Positions 1-12,000 of a stretch of 64,000 bases of DNA are shown piece by piece. The notes beneath the pieces are model-generated. The model saw nothing but the letters and a program-made list of their open reading frames with translations. It was not told where the DNA came from and ran no database searches. Every line of letters begins with the position of its first letter. The stretch's first letter is position 1. The DNA is from Prunus persica (Eukaryota > Streptophyta > Magnoliopsida > Rosales > Rosaceae). Location of the stretch: contig NC_034009.1 of NCBI RefSeq assembly GCF_000346465.2, positions 10,594,186 to 10,658,185 of the forward strand. The letters are read 5' to 3'. Made by a program: the position numbers and the translations under genes.

Positions 1-1984
1 TAAACTAGCACTCATATAACATGAAGTGCTGCATTCCTAATAACATTCATCTAATAAGAATCTCCAAGTTACTCAGACAATAAAAGCCCTAGCACTTTTC
101 TTGCTGCACCTAACTGTGTAAGATTAAGAACACATTGTTCGTACCCTGTAGATCTTCCAAGGAGCATGCCAAACAGGACGTGGCCATCTGCTAGGAATTC
201 TTTCCATTAAAGCCGATGTTGAATACCTAGAGAAGAGAAAAGTGACAGTTAAAGAAAAAATGGGCTGCATTTTCCATATTAGTATTATCAAGATTAGAGA
301 AAATGAAATGAAAGATGGTATAGAGCATCAGCCAGCTTGTAATGTTTAGGAACTTCAGTTTTCATAAAATATCCCATTAAAAAAAAAAAACCTAATAAAA
401 ACTTCAATCTAAAACACTTTGGAAGCACATAATATGATGCCAACTAATACAGTCCTAACCCGGCATAATGCATGCAGATGCTGAAAAATGGCCACGACAT
501 GCCTAAATTTCAGGTAGTAGAAAGTAAACTGATGAAAAAAGTATTCAACTGTATCAAAGGGATTCAAACCAATGTAATGCAGATCTACATTGAAACATCA
601 AAATTACCATAATCATATCTAACTCTTTGAACATTTTGACTGGTATTCTATATTGCCAAGAACATCCCTAGGGTGATTTTTATCTAACGTTGCAGATATT
701 TCTCCCTTCACCAACTCCAAGCAGCCCAAGAATTGCATAATACACTGCTTAGGCCAAGTACTGAGCTATTAAAAATGTACTGCAGTCTGGAATGAAAACA
801 AAAACTGAAGGCAAATCGCTTGTTTAAGTCATGCATTCTAAGTGCATAAAACAACTCAGAGAAGAACAAAAAGCTCAAACCTTTCAGATGACCCTGGAGC
901 AGAAACAGCTAGAGTGCCTCTACCTGAAATGCCAACATCATTCCTGGAAATAAACAAGGACATGATTATCACAGTTCACTCCACAATCAAAAGTGTCCTC
1001 AGTAGAATAAATCATCAAAACCTATTTACATTCCAGCAACATTAGAAACATAGAAACTTTCAAATTCCACAAATCACTCATATAATTCTCATATATGATT
1101 TAGATATTTAGCCCAATCACTTTGAACAAGAGAAGTGGAAAACTATAGTACATGAATATGCAAATATCTTGTGAAGGGGGACAAGTCAAAATATCTGAAA
1201 CATTGAGAGATTAAATAAAGGCATAAGAAACCATTAATACAACAAGACTACTTACGGTGCCCTTGGTGCAGATGGACCAACAACCAACGCATTTTGAGCT
1301 CCTTCCGTACTTGAGTTCCTAGAATCTTCACGACGCACATGATATCAAGCAACAATTTTAGCAAGTTACAATGTCAATATAGAATACCCAAATAAATGCA
1401 ATTTCCCCAAAACAATAAGCTGAATAATCCCTACTTGTAGTTACAACTTACAAGCAACTGCTTACAAATATCATTTTGAAATTTTAATCAGAACAAAGAA
1501 TACCTGGAAGGGCAAGAGCACTGGAAGGCCCTTGAGGACCGCGACCCAGTGCACTGGACTCAGCCCGGCGGGGCGGTTTTTGACTAGCCATGGGTTCAAT
1601 TCCTCCGTACTCCACGCTTATCTAATAATTCAACCAAATTTTTTATTATAATGCAATATTATTCAACTCAATAATTTCACAGCTTCTAAATCAGAAACGA
1701 ATTAACAAAATTAAGACACTAACCTTGTGGCTTGTACGAATTCTTTTACTGAAAAAAACAAAAACAAAAAACAAAGTATGCAATAATTAACATTACAAAT
1801 TTGTCAAGAGGCAAATAAGAAGAGATAGAAATCAAAGCAAATGGCGGTACCTTTCGGGGTCAGGAGGGGCGAGTTCACCATGGGCAGGAGAGAAGAGATC
1901 GCGAGCTCGCTTGAGGGATTTGAGACTGAGCTTTTTCAGCGACTGTGGCTCCACTGGCTCCATCTCTAAGGTCGGCCCAGGCAT
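1..1984 (-). CDS. PRL1: PRL1-like WD40 protein, 5' part (partial at window edge)
   Basis: N-terminal part of Pleiotropic Regulatory Locus 1, a WD40 protein of the spliceosome-associated NineTeen complex (MAC) and a DDB1-CUL4 substrate receptor in Arabidopsis (family knowledge). I read six exons with GT-AG junctions and consistent phase: 1851-1984, 1724-1748, 1504-1621, 1256-1325, 881-943 and 145-226. The protein starts MPGPTLEMEPVEPQSLKKLS, very close to the Arabidopsis N terminus. Exon 6 encodes ALMERIPSRWPRP followed by WHAPWK, the conserved lead-in to the first WD40 blade. All seven WD40 repeats lie beyond position 1, so completeness cannot be judged. The start at 1982-1984 is the first ATG and matches the family. 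Exons 3-5 (linker) are less conserved than exons 1 and 6. Transcription runs leftward from a promoter near 2000-2100. Confidence 0.9.
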
Positions 1985-2930
1985 CGTCTTCTATATTCAG
2001 GCAATGCGGTCTAGGGTTTAAGGCCAGTCACTCCGAGCCCTAGTTGGAGGAGGGGGAAGCGAGTGAGAGAGAACAAGAAAGTCCTAGTCGAGAGGCTAAG
2101 GGCCTGCCTATTTTAGGAGACGGCGCGTTTTGTATATTTGGTCATCCGGCCGGGCTGCCCCGCGAAAGACAAGCTAATGTTAGTCGGTTCAATATGCTAA
2201 CTTCAGTAGGCAAATCTAATCTAATTTTCAATAATTCTTTTTGGTTGGAAATTAATATGTAATCTCTATATATAAAACAAAAAGTAAAGAATGATGAAAT
2301 ATTTAAAATATTAGAATATCTTTTTAGTTAATATAAATATTAATAATTAAAATTATTAATTAAATTAAAATAATATGATAAATTAACACTTTTTCATATT
2401 AAAAATTTCTAAAATAAAAAATAAAGGGCTTTCTTGGCTTTCTTTTATTAACTTGTTTTTAATTTTATAGATAGGTGCTTGGTTTAGGGCTTCTTTTTTT
2501 TTTTTTGGGGGGGGTTATAAGAAAGGGAAATAAAGCTTCTATTCTAAAGCCCGAAGAGAGTAAAGAATAGAAACCAAGAAACCAAGAGAACATGAGGAAA
2601 TCAAAACTTTTACATTGCATGACTTACCTAGGCAGATAGACGAAGGTAAAAATATGATGAGTTTCAAAAAGGCGAACATGCCATTTTTCTTCTTTTCCGC
2701 GGACAATTCTAGAAACCAAAATCTCTAATAGGCAGATCACAATAAAATGTACTAGTCTTGAAAACACACAAAATATGAACAGATAGATTATACTAGTTTT
2801 ATATACCCTGAAGTATTGCATGATATGTTGCGATAAATAAAAATAGTTCATGCTTGTTGAATATGTAGGAGTTCAACAGAACTTTGAATGCTACTTTTTA
2901 TTTATTTATTTATTTATTTGGTGATAGATT
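1985..2930. other. Intergenic, upstream of PRL1-like gene
   Basis: No coding region is supported. The first 120 bases probably hold the PRL1 promoter and leader. The remainder is AT-rich with poly-T and poly-G runs near 2488-2515 and a TTTA repeat near 2896-2919. The small open frame at 2044-2262 has no recognisable product. Confidence 0.5.
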
Positions 2931-2934
2931 TTAT

Positions 2935-3160
2935 AGGCTTGTAACTCAAGTGGTTAAGAGCATTTATCCATTCATCCGAGATCTTAAGTTTTATTCTCCT
3001 CTTTCAATATCACTTCTTAAAAAAATGGAATCAAAGATATTGGTAATTTAGGTGAGATACTGGAGTGAACTAAATATGTTTTCTCTGTGGAACAATAAAG
3101 TGTAATAACTATTTATGGAGGCAGTTTTGTTATGGAATACTTTAGAGGAATTCTTTACCA
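2935..3160 (+). repeat. Dispersed repeat copy A, tRNA/SINE-like head
   Basis: Begins with a segment resembling a degenerate pol III A box (TAACTCAAGTGG near 2942) and a B-box-like stretch about 45 bases on. It then matches 6298-6480 closely, including the shared phrase ATCAAAGATATTGGTAATTT. The match resumes at about 4690-4808 versus 6480-6575. Copy A is therefore split by about 1.5 kb of other sequence, or copy B has lost it. The SINE label is an inference from the box-like motifs only. Confidence 0.45.
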
Positions 3161-4857
3161 ACCGACACATCTAGTGCTAATGTGAGAAGGTAAAATGTCA
3201 CTTTTTTTTCTTCAAAACAAAACCAAAAGTCAAGTGGGATTTTAATTGATTGTTTTGAAGGTTAAAAGTCAACTAGTATTCAATAGGATTTTTACGTAAT
3301 TAATAGAAGTCAAGCGATATTCAATTAGGATTTTTAAGTAATCAATACAAGTCCAGTGATATTCAATTAAAATTTTTAAAAGATAAGAAAAAGTACAGTG
3401 ATATTCAAAACCTTACCAATTTTGAGGTATTTCATTAAATGGGTTCACCCTCGTATGCATGATTCTAACGTTTGTTCTATTTTGTTTTTTGTGAAAAGAT
3501 GAAAATCACGGCTCTTCTTCTTCAGAAAGGGATTGATTGTTGGGTGTGGCAGTTGTCTAGGCTTCTATGTCTTCTTGTTCAAGATATGACAGAGGAAGAA
3601 GAGAGAAGAGCAGCACACCTGTTTGAAATGATGTTGAGATGGAGGTGGAACTTGGCATTAGGGGATTAATTGAGGATGATGATGATTGTCTAGGCTTCAG
3701 AGAAACCCAAAAATAAAACCACCAAAGAAAACAAAGTATGTGCTGAGAAAAATGCCCCAAAACCAAAAGAATGGGAATTTACAAGGGCAGGCAAAGAGAT
3801 TATGGACGATGTTATCCTGAAATATCCACAGTGGAGGTGCACTGCAGTATGAGTCAATTGATCCCATCTCCAACATCTATAATTAGGTTTTTTCGTTTCT
3901 TTTATATCCTTTGTATCTAAACAAACAAAACCAGTATTATATTTGGGATATAGGATAACTATGTGCAATTGCATAGCAAAACAAAATATAATTGCACAAA
4001 AGAGAGTCAAACAGCCTATCCTATATAAACATCGGAGGCAGACTCGTTACTAATTTGGGTCATTTTGAGCATTGTGTTTATACTGATTTGTACATTTTAT
4101 CAATGCTTGTGTTTCATAGTAGCCCAGCTGGTGATTCATTCTTATAGAATCCATGTTACATGATTTTGTTTCATATGAAATCCTATAGCAAATCTTTTGA
4201 TTTTTTTGGAGAATACAAAAAATTCATAAGTGATTGAAATCCTATTGAAACCCATTACATTAAAATCATATAATTACAATCTATTAAAATCTCAACTGAA
4301 TAATTTTACATCTTTGTCAAGAACTACTTTCTTATACTCTCCATCCAATTCGATCATGAATTTTCCACAGAATTCACATGTTTATATTTCAACAATCCAA
4401 TAGAATCATGTTTGAGTACTAGCAGTCAATTTTTTATTTTTTTTGAAGGAGAATGTTGTGTCTGTGGTTGTGGTTGTTCGGTGTTATAAACAAGTGTCAA
4501 CCCAAATTTCAATTGTCAAAGTTTCATTGAAATTGAAAGCCCAAATCAATCCTTTTTCATGTTCAAATTTCACAAAACCTACTTCCGTCCTAAGTTCCAA
4601 CTCAGCACCAGCACTGGAACAACTCCAACAATGGCAAGCTCATTTATCAAACCTAGAACTCACATCACTCAGTTAGATGTTAAAAATCCGGGTTCATACT
4701 TTCAAATCCATAAGAAAAATATTATTTTTGTTGACAAAATAAAAAGCCTTATATAGGTTTAATAATTGCAGTCTTGTGTTTGGCTTGAAATACCAACAGT
4801 TTGATTTGATTCAAGGTAATAATAATGGCCCCGTTTACTCTTTTGATTTACACAGAG
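3161..4857. other. Intergenic; short degenerate tandem repeats
   Basis: Positions 3258-3410 contain about four imperfect copies of a roughly 50-base unit built on GATATTCAATTA followed by ATTTTTAA. Positions 4690-4808 are the right part of dispersed repeat A (match to 6480-6575). Open frames here (for example 3472-3669, 3690-4010 on the minus strand, 4443-4676) have no recognisable domains and I do not call genes. Confidence 0.5.
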
Positions 4858-6294
4858 ATGATGAGTTATCGTATTTATCAATATTTATGGGTAAATCAAG
4901 CAACATTTTTTTATACACAGATTATGAATATAAAATGCAGTGCACAAACAATCACATATTACATGCTTGAATTTAAAGCATAAACATGAAGCATCATCCT
5001 TCTTTGTTGTCACAGACGTGCCTGCTGGTTGATGAATTTCAAGCTATAGGGGGATCCAACCCTGTTTTAGTTTGAAATTATAGCATAATTGGTATGAAAC
5101 CCCTTTTAATCCTTATATAAAAAAACTTGTTCAATTCTTAATGTGCGCACCTTGATCGCCCCATCTCGGTGCCACATAAGATAATGTCATTGGCCGTGAG
5201 GAGACTGGTAATTCTGCCCACTTTCTGCTGAGCCCGTGAAGAACTTTTGGAGAACTGATTTCAGCCAAGTGCATGTTATTTGTGCAATGGTCAAATGCAG
5301 TTAATAAAACTTCAATAATCATCAGGGATGCTGTCAGAGGTGTTGGCAGAGATTCTGACCTACCCTTGTAAATGTTTGAATTGCACATGACCCCCGTCAA
5401 TATTGGTAAAATTTCTAAACTCTTAATTTCTGCAGGAGATGGATTCATCAAGTAAAACAGTATTGCTGCCTCATGCACATCTCTTTTTAGAGCACTTGCC
5501 AAATCAAACGGCTGTAGACCTTTCTTCTTGATGTCTTCTATAGCTGACTTATTTGCTGCAACAATACTGGTTGGTATGGACAATGATGCCCTTATAACCA
5601 TTTCCTCCTTTGAAGTTGAAATACCTGCTAGCAGTTGATCCAATATCATGTCTTTCAAGATAGCACATTTTTCTCCATTCTTTTTGCCTAATAGTTCCAT
5701 ATATTGTTGTAACTTCTAAAGCACAATCTTCATCCCATTTTCCTAATCCTTCCAAGTGCAATAGTTTTGAAATTGCCTTTTCAGTGATACCTAGTAGTTC
5801 ACTTTTGGAATCTTTTGCAGAATATAAACTAAATCCGATTTACAGCAGGAAAAGCTAAATGCTAGGAGGAGACTGTGAAGTTGACTTCCGTGTGTGCTAG
5901 GAAAGGAAAGCTGCGTTAACATAAACTTACTTCAAGAAAGCTTTTTGGGGTATGCAAATTCTGTTTTCTCCTTGTATTACTTCTTTGGTGATCCATCTGG
6001 TTGATCTTATAGTTCTTCTGAGATGCACACTCATTCTCTACGTAGCAACTCCGAAGGATGTTTGGCTTTTCATCTCTGTGTTCTAAAATAGTTAAAGTTA
6101 AATTGATTGGGCATCTGCTGCCAAGTGACATAGAATGATTTACTTCAGGGGCTTCTTTAGGCACTAAATCCTGCAGCTTCCTGTACAGGGTGCTTGGAAA
6201 TTAGGAAAACATATTAAGCTCTGACAAGTTTTCTATAACGAGGTTTGGGTCTCCAAAAGAGAAAACAGATAAATAAAGGTATAATTGTGAGTAT
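4858..6294 (-). pseudogene. Truncated, internally deleted copy of the LIN-like gene
   Basis: Partial duplicate of the intact gene at 27542-34148, in the same orientation. 4858-5233 matches the parent's 3' flank, last exon and part of the last WD40 exon (about 27308-27824). 5234-6294 matches parent exon 5 and part of intron 4 (31411-32379). The join fuses the armadillo-like region directly to the WD40 tail, out of frame, and lacks about 3.6 kb of parent sequence. Other lesions: one extra base near 5697 (a GG in the sense strand where the parent has G) breaks the frame between the TTIY and ELLGKK segments; a 97-base insertion at 5831-5927 is flanked by ATAAACT; a 15-base loss near 5210 lies between AGAATT repeats. 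Intron sequence is retained, so it arose by DNA duplication, not retroposition. Non-functional. Confidence 0.9.
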
Positions 6295-6297
6295 CTA

Positions 6298-6575
6298 TCC
6301 ATCCATCCGAGATCTTATGTTTGATTCTCCTCCCTCAATATCACTTATTAAAAAAATGGAATCAAAGATATTGGTAATTTAGGTATTGAAGTGAACTAAA
6401 TATGTTTTCTATGTGAAAGAAAAAAGTGTAATATTTATTTATGGACTCATTTTTGGTATGAATTTCTTTAGAGGAACACATGCATACTTTCAAATTCATA
6501 AAAAAATGAAATACATGCCTTATATAGGTTTAATAATGGCAGTCTTGCCTTTGGCTTGAAATACCAACAGTTTGA
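6298..6575 (+). repeat. Dispersed repeat copy B
   Basis: Uninterrupted copy of the repeat whose first copy is split between 2935-3160 and 4690-4808. It abuts the LIN pseudogene breakpoint at 6294 exactly. The two copies therefore bracket the duplicated block and may mark its boundaries. Confidence 0.5.
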
Positions 6576-6698
6576 TTAAAACGGAACAAAAGCAAAACAA
6601 GCCAGGGTTAAGATAATATAACAGGGAAGAGAGAAAGCCGAATTATGGCAAAAGTAAGACGATTACAAAAAGATTGTTCAGAAATAATGACAACAATG

Positions 6699-8952
6699 TC
6701 AATCAAAAATGTCCCTCAAAATCTCCAAGCAGTTCTGGAATTTGAATTCAGCTTCTTTGAGCAACATGGCTGGTCTCCGAATGGCTAGTTTGAAAGTTAG
6801 TATCTTGCTTTCCAAACTCCTGACTACTTTGTCTTGAGTTTCAGCTCGACCCAGCTGTTCATTTATTTCTTTGGCCAACTGGGTCCTCCTTTTCTTAGCA
6901 TGTTGGAGAGCAGTTTCCAAACCCTTGATCTCCGCATCGACCTCTTGAATCTCAGTGGCCTTGCTTTCTCCATTAGCAATTGCTTCATCTCTATCAGTGT
7001 AGCTTTGTTGGAACCTTGACACCGTGTACTCTGCATTGGAAGCCAAGTCTAGACTGTCATGATACTGGCTCAAGGCATCTCTCAGTTGGTCTAGCTGGTC
7101 CATGGCAAAACACAAGATCTCATAGAGCTTGTGATCAGACTGAGCTAGCACATTGAGGGCCTGATGGACTTCTGACATAACTCCATAACTTCGGACATGA
7201 TCGAAAGGTCTGGTCATCCATTCCATCATGAATGTTTTCGCCTGGATTACACTAGATTGAGTATTCGAGGATAAGGACTCAATAGATTGCTTTAATTTCG
7301 ATAGCCTGGTCAGATTGTTTTGAGCTTGTGAATCAGGATTATGATCATCATAATCCTTGATCACGTAAGTGACAGGAGGGTTAGCTGGTCCATGAGTATT
7401 GGCATTAATGGGAGGAACATCCAAGGCAGGAGCAGACTGCAGCAGTAGAGAAAGTTTAAAGTCACCTTATGAAAAGATTAAGAATAAATAAAAATAAATA
7501 GAAGAACAAGAAGAAGGGTGAAATGACTTACTGAAGCACTTACACAGGTCTCCTGAATGGGAGCAGAGGCGACATAAGGCTCATTTTCTGTGGCTTGTTC
7601 ATCAGAACCTTCAACATGACTTGGAGAGGGTTGAGTATCAATCGGACCAATCTGCCCAACGGTGCCTTCAGGGACCTTCGGGTTAAGATGAGAAGCATTA
7701 GCCATCCATACCATCTCGATGATGGGGTCAAAAGCTTTGGAAGGTTGGACGACAGAAAGTCTGGGTTTGATCAAGTGCTCCACTGCTTCCATCTCTATGT
7801 TCTCAGCTTGAAGGGGCAGATTTTCAACACTTGAGAGCTGCAAAGAAAAAAATCAGGCATATCACTTTCTGTTAAGGTAAAAACAGGAAAGTTATCAAGG
7901 TTAAGCTTTACCTCTTGCTCAGAGTGGCCCAACTCTTCTTCAGTTCTGACACTTGTCTTTTCTGATATGACTATTTGTTGGGTCATGGTGGAAGAAGAAA
8001 CCTCCTCCTAGAAAGCAGAACAAGGAGTTAATATAAGTTTAGGGCTAACATAAGGGAATGAATTGAGAAAGGCTGATTGAGTTACCTCTTTGGGGGGGAC
8101 GGAACCCGTGTCTTCAGTCTGATCAGCCATTTCTTCTTCCCTTACCCCCAATTCATCAACGTTGGATTTCTGGGAGGGATGCATCAATTGGTTTATATGT
8201 TTGAAAAAGATTGATTAGAGTGATTCTCCAATAAGTATTTTGTGTTAAGGATTGGTCACATATTTCTAATCTCGACTGTTGGATTGCATCTATGCATTTA
8301 AATCTACCAAAATATCTAATGAATGCAATCCAACGGCCGAGATTAGAATTATCTAACCAATCAAAAAGGCATTATATAGCAAGTAATGGTTAGCATGGAA
8401 ATAAAACTACAAATACCTCTGAAGTAGAGGCAACTTGTGTCTCAAGAACCTCTGATTGAGGAGTTGTATCTATAACTGTATGAGACTGCAAGCAAGGGAT
8501 GAGTTTTTAGAATCAAGAAAAGGGCCAATCAATGGTTCAGCAAAAGAGCGAGTTTTGTTACCTCTTTGTCAATCGGACTGGTTGAAATAGTCTCATCGAT
8601 CACTAGTTTTTGAGAGGAATATTGGGGGGAGATTGCAACTTGATTTGATGCCTAAAATATGGTAATAAGATCAAGTCAGAAGAGAATCAAGAGACCATTC
8701 AGAAAAGTCAAAGGTTGAGAGCCAATACCTCAGTGCCTTGAACAGAACTAGCACTTGCATCTGCCTTCTCTGCATTAGGATCTGGTACAGTCTCTTTGGG
8801 CTAGAAAATTACAGAAATGCAAGGATTATATATAATTAAGGAAGATGCCAAATAATGGTTTGACAATGAACAATTCCAACTACCTCTGGATTAGAGGGAA
8901 TTTGAGTATCGGAAGCCTTTGGTTGAGAGGCTGAGCTTGAAATTGGTTGAGG
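6699..8952 (-). other. C-terminal tail: eight phase-0 exons ending in a coiled coil
   Basis: Continues from the donor at 9036. Exons are 8884-8952 (23 aa), 8729-8800 (24), 8562-8651 (30), 8417-8485 (23), 8086-8169 (28), 7912-8007 (32), 7532-7837 (102) and 6699-7436 (245 plus TGA at 6699-6701). Every one is a multiple of three, starts and ends in phase 0 and is open. The short ones are Ser/Thr/Glu-rich and look disordered; two resemble each other (SDTQIPSNPE and LETQVASTSE). The last exon has a helical region with MEWMTRPFDHV and a Lys/Glu-rich coiled coil. Its layout recalls the C-terminal domain of plant mobile domain (PMD) proteins. It may be part of the TRANK1-like gene, or the end of a separate gene fused to it. 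No independent start was identified. Confidence 0.6.
8250..8362. mobile_element. Small foldback MITE inside an intron
   Basis: Arms 8250-8288 and 8323-8362 are inverted repeats of about 40 bases (GATTGGT at the left end, ACCAATC at the right, both containing the CCGTTGGATTGCAT-type phrase) around a loop of about 35 bases. It sits in the intron between tail exons 8417-8485 and 8086-8169. No clear target duplication was seen. Confidence 0.7.
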
Positions 8953-9036
8953 CTGAAAAAGATAATCAAATGGATCAACCAACTAGTGAATTAGCAAGCG
9001 AAATAAAGAGCTAAAATGACCAAAAGATAGTCATAC

Positions 9037-12000
9037 CTTAGAAGTAGCAGTTGAAGGCATATCTGTGCAATGTTTCTCACCTATAGAGTGACTGGCCACG
9101 CCCCCAGCATCACCAGTCTCTAATGGTTCCACCACATCTGAGTTCGATGGCAGGATCTTAGAACTATTGGCTCCTGATTCAACAGATGTATCTTGGGAAG
9201 CTTGTAGTACATGTGGTTTAGGAAACAATTTCCTCAGTATGTCATCCCTGGAACGGTTGGCCTTCATGTCAACAAATATGGCATCTGAACATAAGAACCT
9301 TGAACAATCGGACCCGAAACTTGCAATTACCAAAGTATTACTGATCTTCTGAAAAGCTGCAGCAAGCACACTCACATTTATACTAAAAGATTTGTGTATC
9401 CTCCTCCTCTTAAGGGCGTCATAAAATTCCCATGGTAGCTGCTCAGTGATAAAGCCCCTCCCCAGCAAATCATAGAGTATATCTTGACCCGTACCAAAAT
9501 TCACATAAACCAAGCATAACACAACAACAAATCTCAATATGAGCTGCGAATAATAGTTCTTCCAATTTTCATTGGTCTTTTTAATCCAATCAACCATATC
9601 CCTCTTATTAAAAACACACTCCCGAACTACATTAAGGATTGCAACCAAAGATGGTTGCACATCAGCAACTATGGAACTTACGTCGGCATCTTCTTCTTGG
9701 TATATCAGCCACTCAATAAAGCAAGAACTTGTAGTGATAGCATAACCCTTGAAGCAAGTTGCCCAAATCACAAGGCGCTCCACAAGGTACAAAAAGCATC
9801 CAGGTGATATGTAATCATTAACAACCCTCCAGTTCACATTATAAGTATCAACCAAAGCATCACAAAACTTCAACATTACAGACACCTCTCTCGGTTCTTG
9901 ACTGCTGTTTCCAGGGCCAATATTCCCACAGAGATTCTCAATGAACTCCTCCCATGGCTGGTGGCGGTCCAGTTTTTCCACAAGCTTCTCGTATAGTTCA
10001 CTATTCAGCTTACCGGACCCGAGAATAACCATTACAAGCCTTCCAATTTGCCCAAAAGACAGCTCCGTCTTGGAGCTAGTATACTCAACTATTACTTGTT
10101 CCAGCGCATTCTTTAGAGCATCAGTTCTTCTGAGAGAAATCATATTCTCCTTCAATGAACTCCTCCAATCCATAGGAAATATGTTCGTAACAACACTCTC
10201 AGTTGAAAACTTTACACGTCTCTGCAATCTCTCCGTATCTTGATCCCTTAGCTTCAAACATTTTGATTGCAAAAGATATACTGAGACCTCACAAATATGG
10301 GTAAGGCACCTGCTTTGGCAAAACACTGGATCAGCATTCTTCTTTGGAAACTTGTTGTAAAGATTTTCAAGCTTGTCCAAAACTTTCATGCCAACAGAGA
10401 GCATTTCTGAACTCCAATATTTACGAGCAGCTGAGACAAGCTGGTGAACATCAACGGAGACCAAATTTCCATGTTTTTTAAAACATCTTTTGTCCAGACC
10501 CCGAATCCAATCCGCATCGGATATGAGTAAAACATAGACTGGACTAAGATTATGATACAACCTCCACACTCCTAAGTAATCAAAACAAAGATCCCCGTAG
10601 CTTTTGTATTAATTAATATCTTGGGTTTCAAGGCATCCTAGATATTCAATTATTAAAGCAATTTTATCCTTCCAAAAATTCCAGAAGTAAATCAGTGAAT
10701 CTATAGATACCTGATTTTCAGAGCACTTCATCAGATCATCATCATCAACCAACTTCGTTTCCCACACATACTTATTGGAGCTTGAAGAAATATGAGCATC
10801 CAATATTTTTCGAGCCGATAATAATTCACCTTTAATACTCTTATGCCTCTGACAAACACTCATATGATTTTTTATCAAAGCCAAGTCACTCTGCTCATTT
10901 AACAAAATATCAACCTCAGTGCAAACAAGTTCATAAAAGCTTTCTGTTTTATTCTTAGCAAATGACTTGGCTTTTGATAAAAGCTCCTTCTTTTGTGAAA
11001 TATGTCGTATGGGCCAGCCCTTTCTGCCATTTGACCAAAGAGAATTGGCAAGCACATAGAATAGAATATGTAATGACGCTTCTCTGGACTTGCCTGCCTT
11101 TTCAAGAAAATCAGCTTCGAGTAGAATATCACCTTTTAGCTTTGCGATTTCGGCAGCTTCAAGATAGTTTCCATGTTCTTCTTCCAACAAAAGAAGCTCA
11201 TCAAGGCTATCTAACTTCTTCAAAAAGTTCCGCATCAAAATTATAGAATCAAAAGCATTAACAAATTTCATCATGGATCTGTTATCTTTCAACTCATAAT
11301 AGTGAAGTGCGCAGCTCTCTAGAAATTCTTGTTCAATTTTATCTATTCCTTCACCTCGTCTAGCCACAACACAGTCCTCTGTTGCATGCTTTTTCCAATA
11401 ATTGATGTATTGCAAACCCATTTCAAACAGTTTTCCTTTGGCACAAACAGTGAGACACTCGGAGAAAAAATTGCCCTTAGCATACGCATCTGCAGCATCT
11501 TTGTAGCATCCTGCTAGAGAAAAACATTCTGCAGCTCTTTCCAGATCAGACATGCCACCTTTATCCATATAAATCCAAGCTGCACCAATACAAGTTATAA
11601 AATGAGAAGAAATTTATTACAACCAAAATTCCGCAGGCTTCGTAGCACTATGGAAGATTTTAAATGATGGTGAAATAAAATCTTGTACTTGAGACAAGCA
11701 ATATAACTGCATTTTATATGTTTCGGATCTATTTAGGCTAAAGATAATAGATGTTAAATAGTTATACCTGCTCTTTCATAATCGCCCAAATCAGAGAAAC
11801 ATCTGGCAGCAGAATCTGCCTTGCCTAAATCATCAAATATTTCAGCAGCTTCCCTAAGAATGGAATTGGCCTTGTCAGGATTTGAAGTTCGCATACGGTC
11901 AGCCATAGCTTTAAGATTGGCAGCTTTGGAACTTCTTTCCCAATACGTATCACCAGCTCTTTGAAAGCATATTATGGCCATTTCATAGTTATGTTCATGA

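Noticed and set aside
2942..2990. tRNA gene
   Set aside because: A-box-like phrase present, but no cloverleaf can be drawn and the B box is degenerate; treated as a SINE-like repeat at most.
3690..4010. 106-codon minus-strand frame
   Set aside because: No domain, no splice context, hydrophobic composition typical of AT-rich chance frames.
5131..5700. A real 189-residue protein from the LIN-like copy
   Set aside because: It reads through the deletion junction in a wrong frame and begins after a frame-breaking extra base; best explained as a pseudogene.
6699..7424. A separate intronless gene for the coiled-coil protein
   Set aside because: The frame is open upstream to a clean AG acceptor at 7437-7438 and joins in phase to preceding exons; no convincing start codon. 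Left as part of the tail, with doubt stated.
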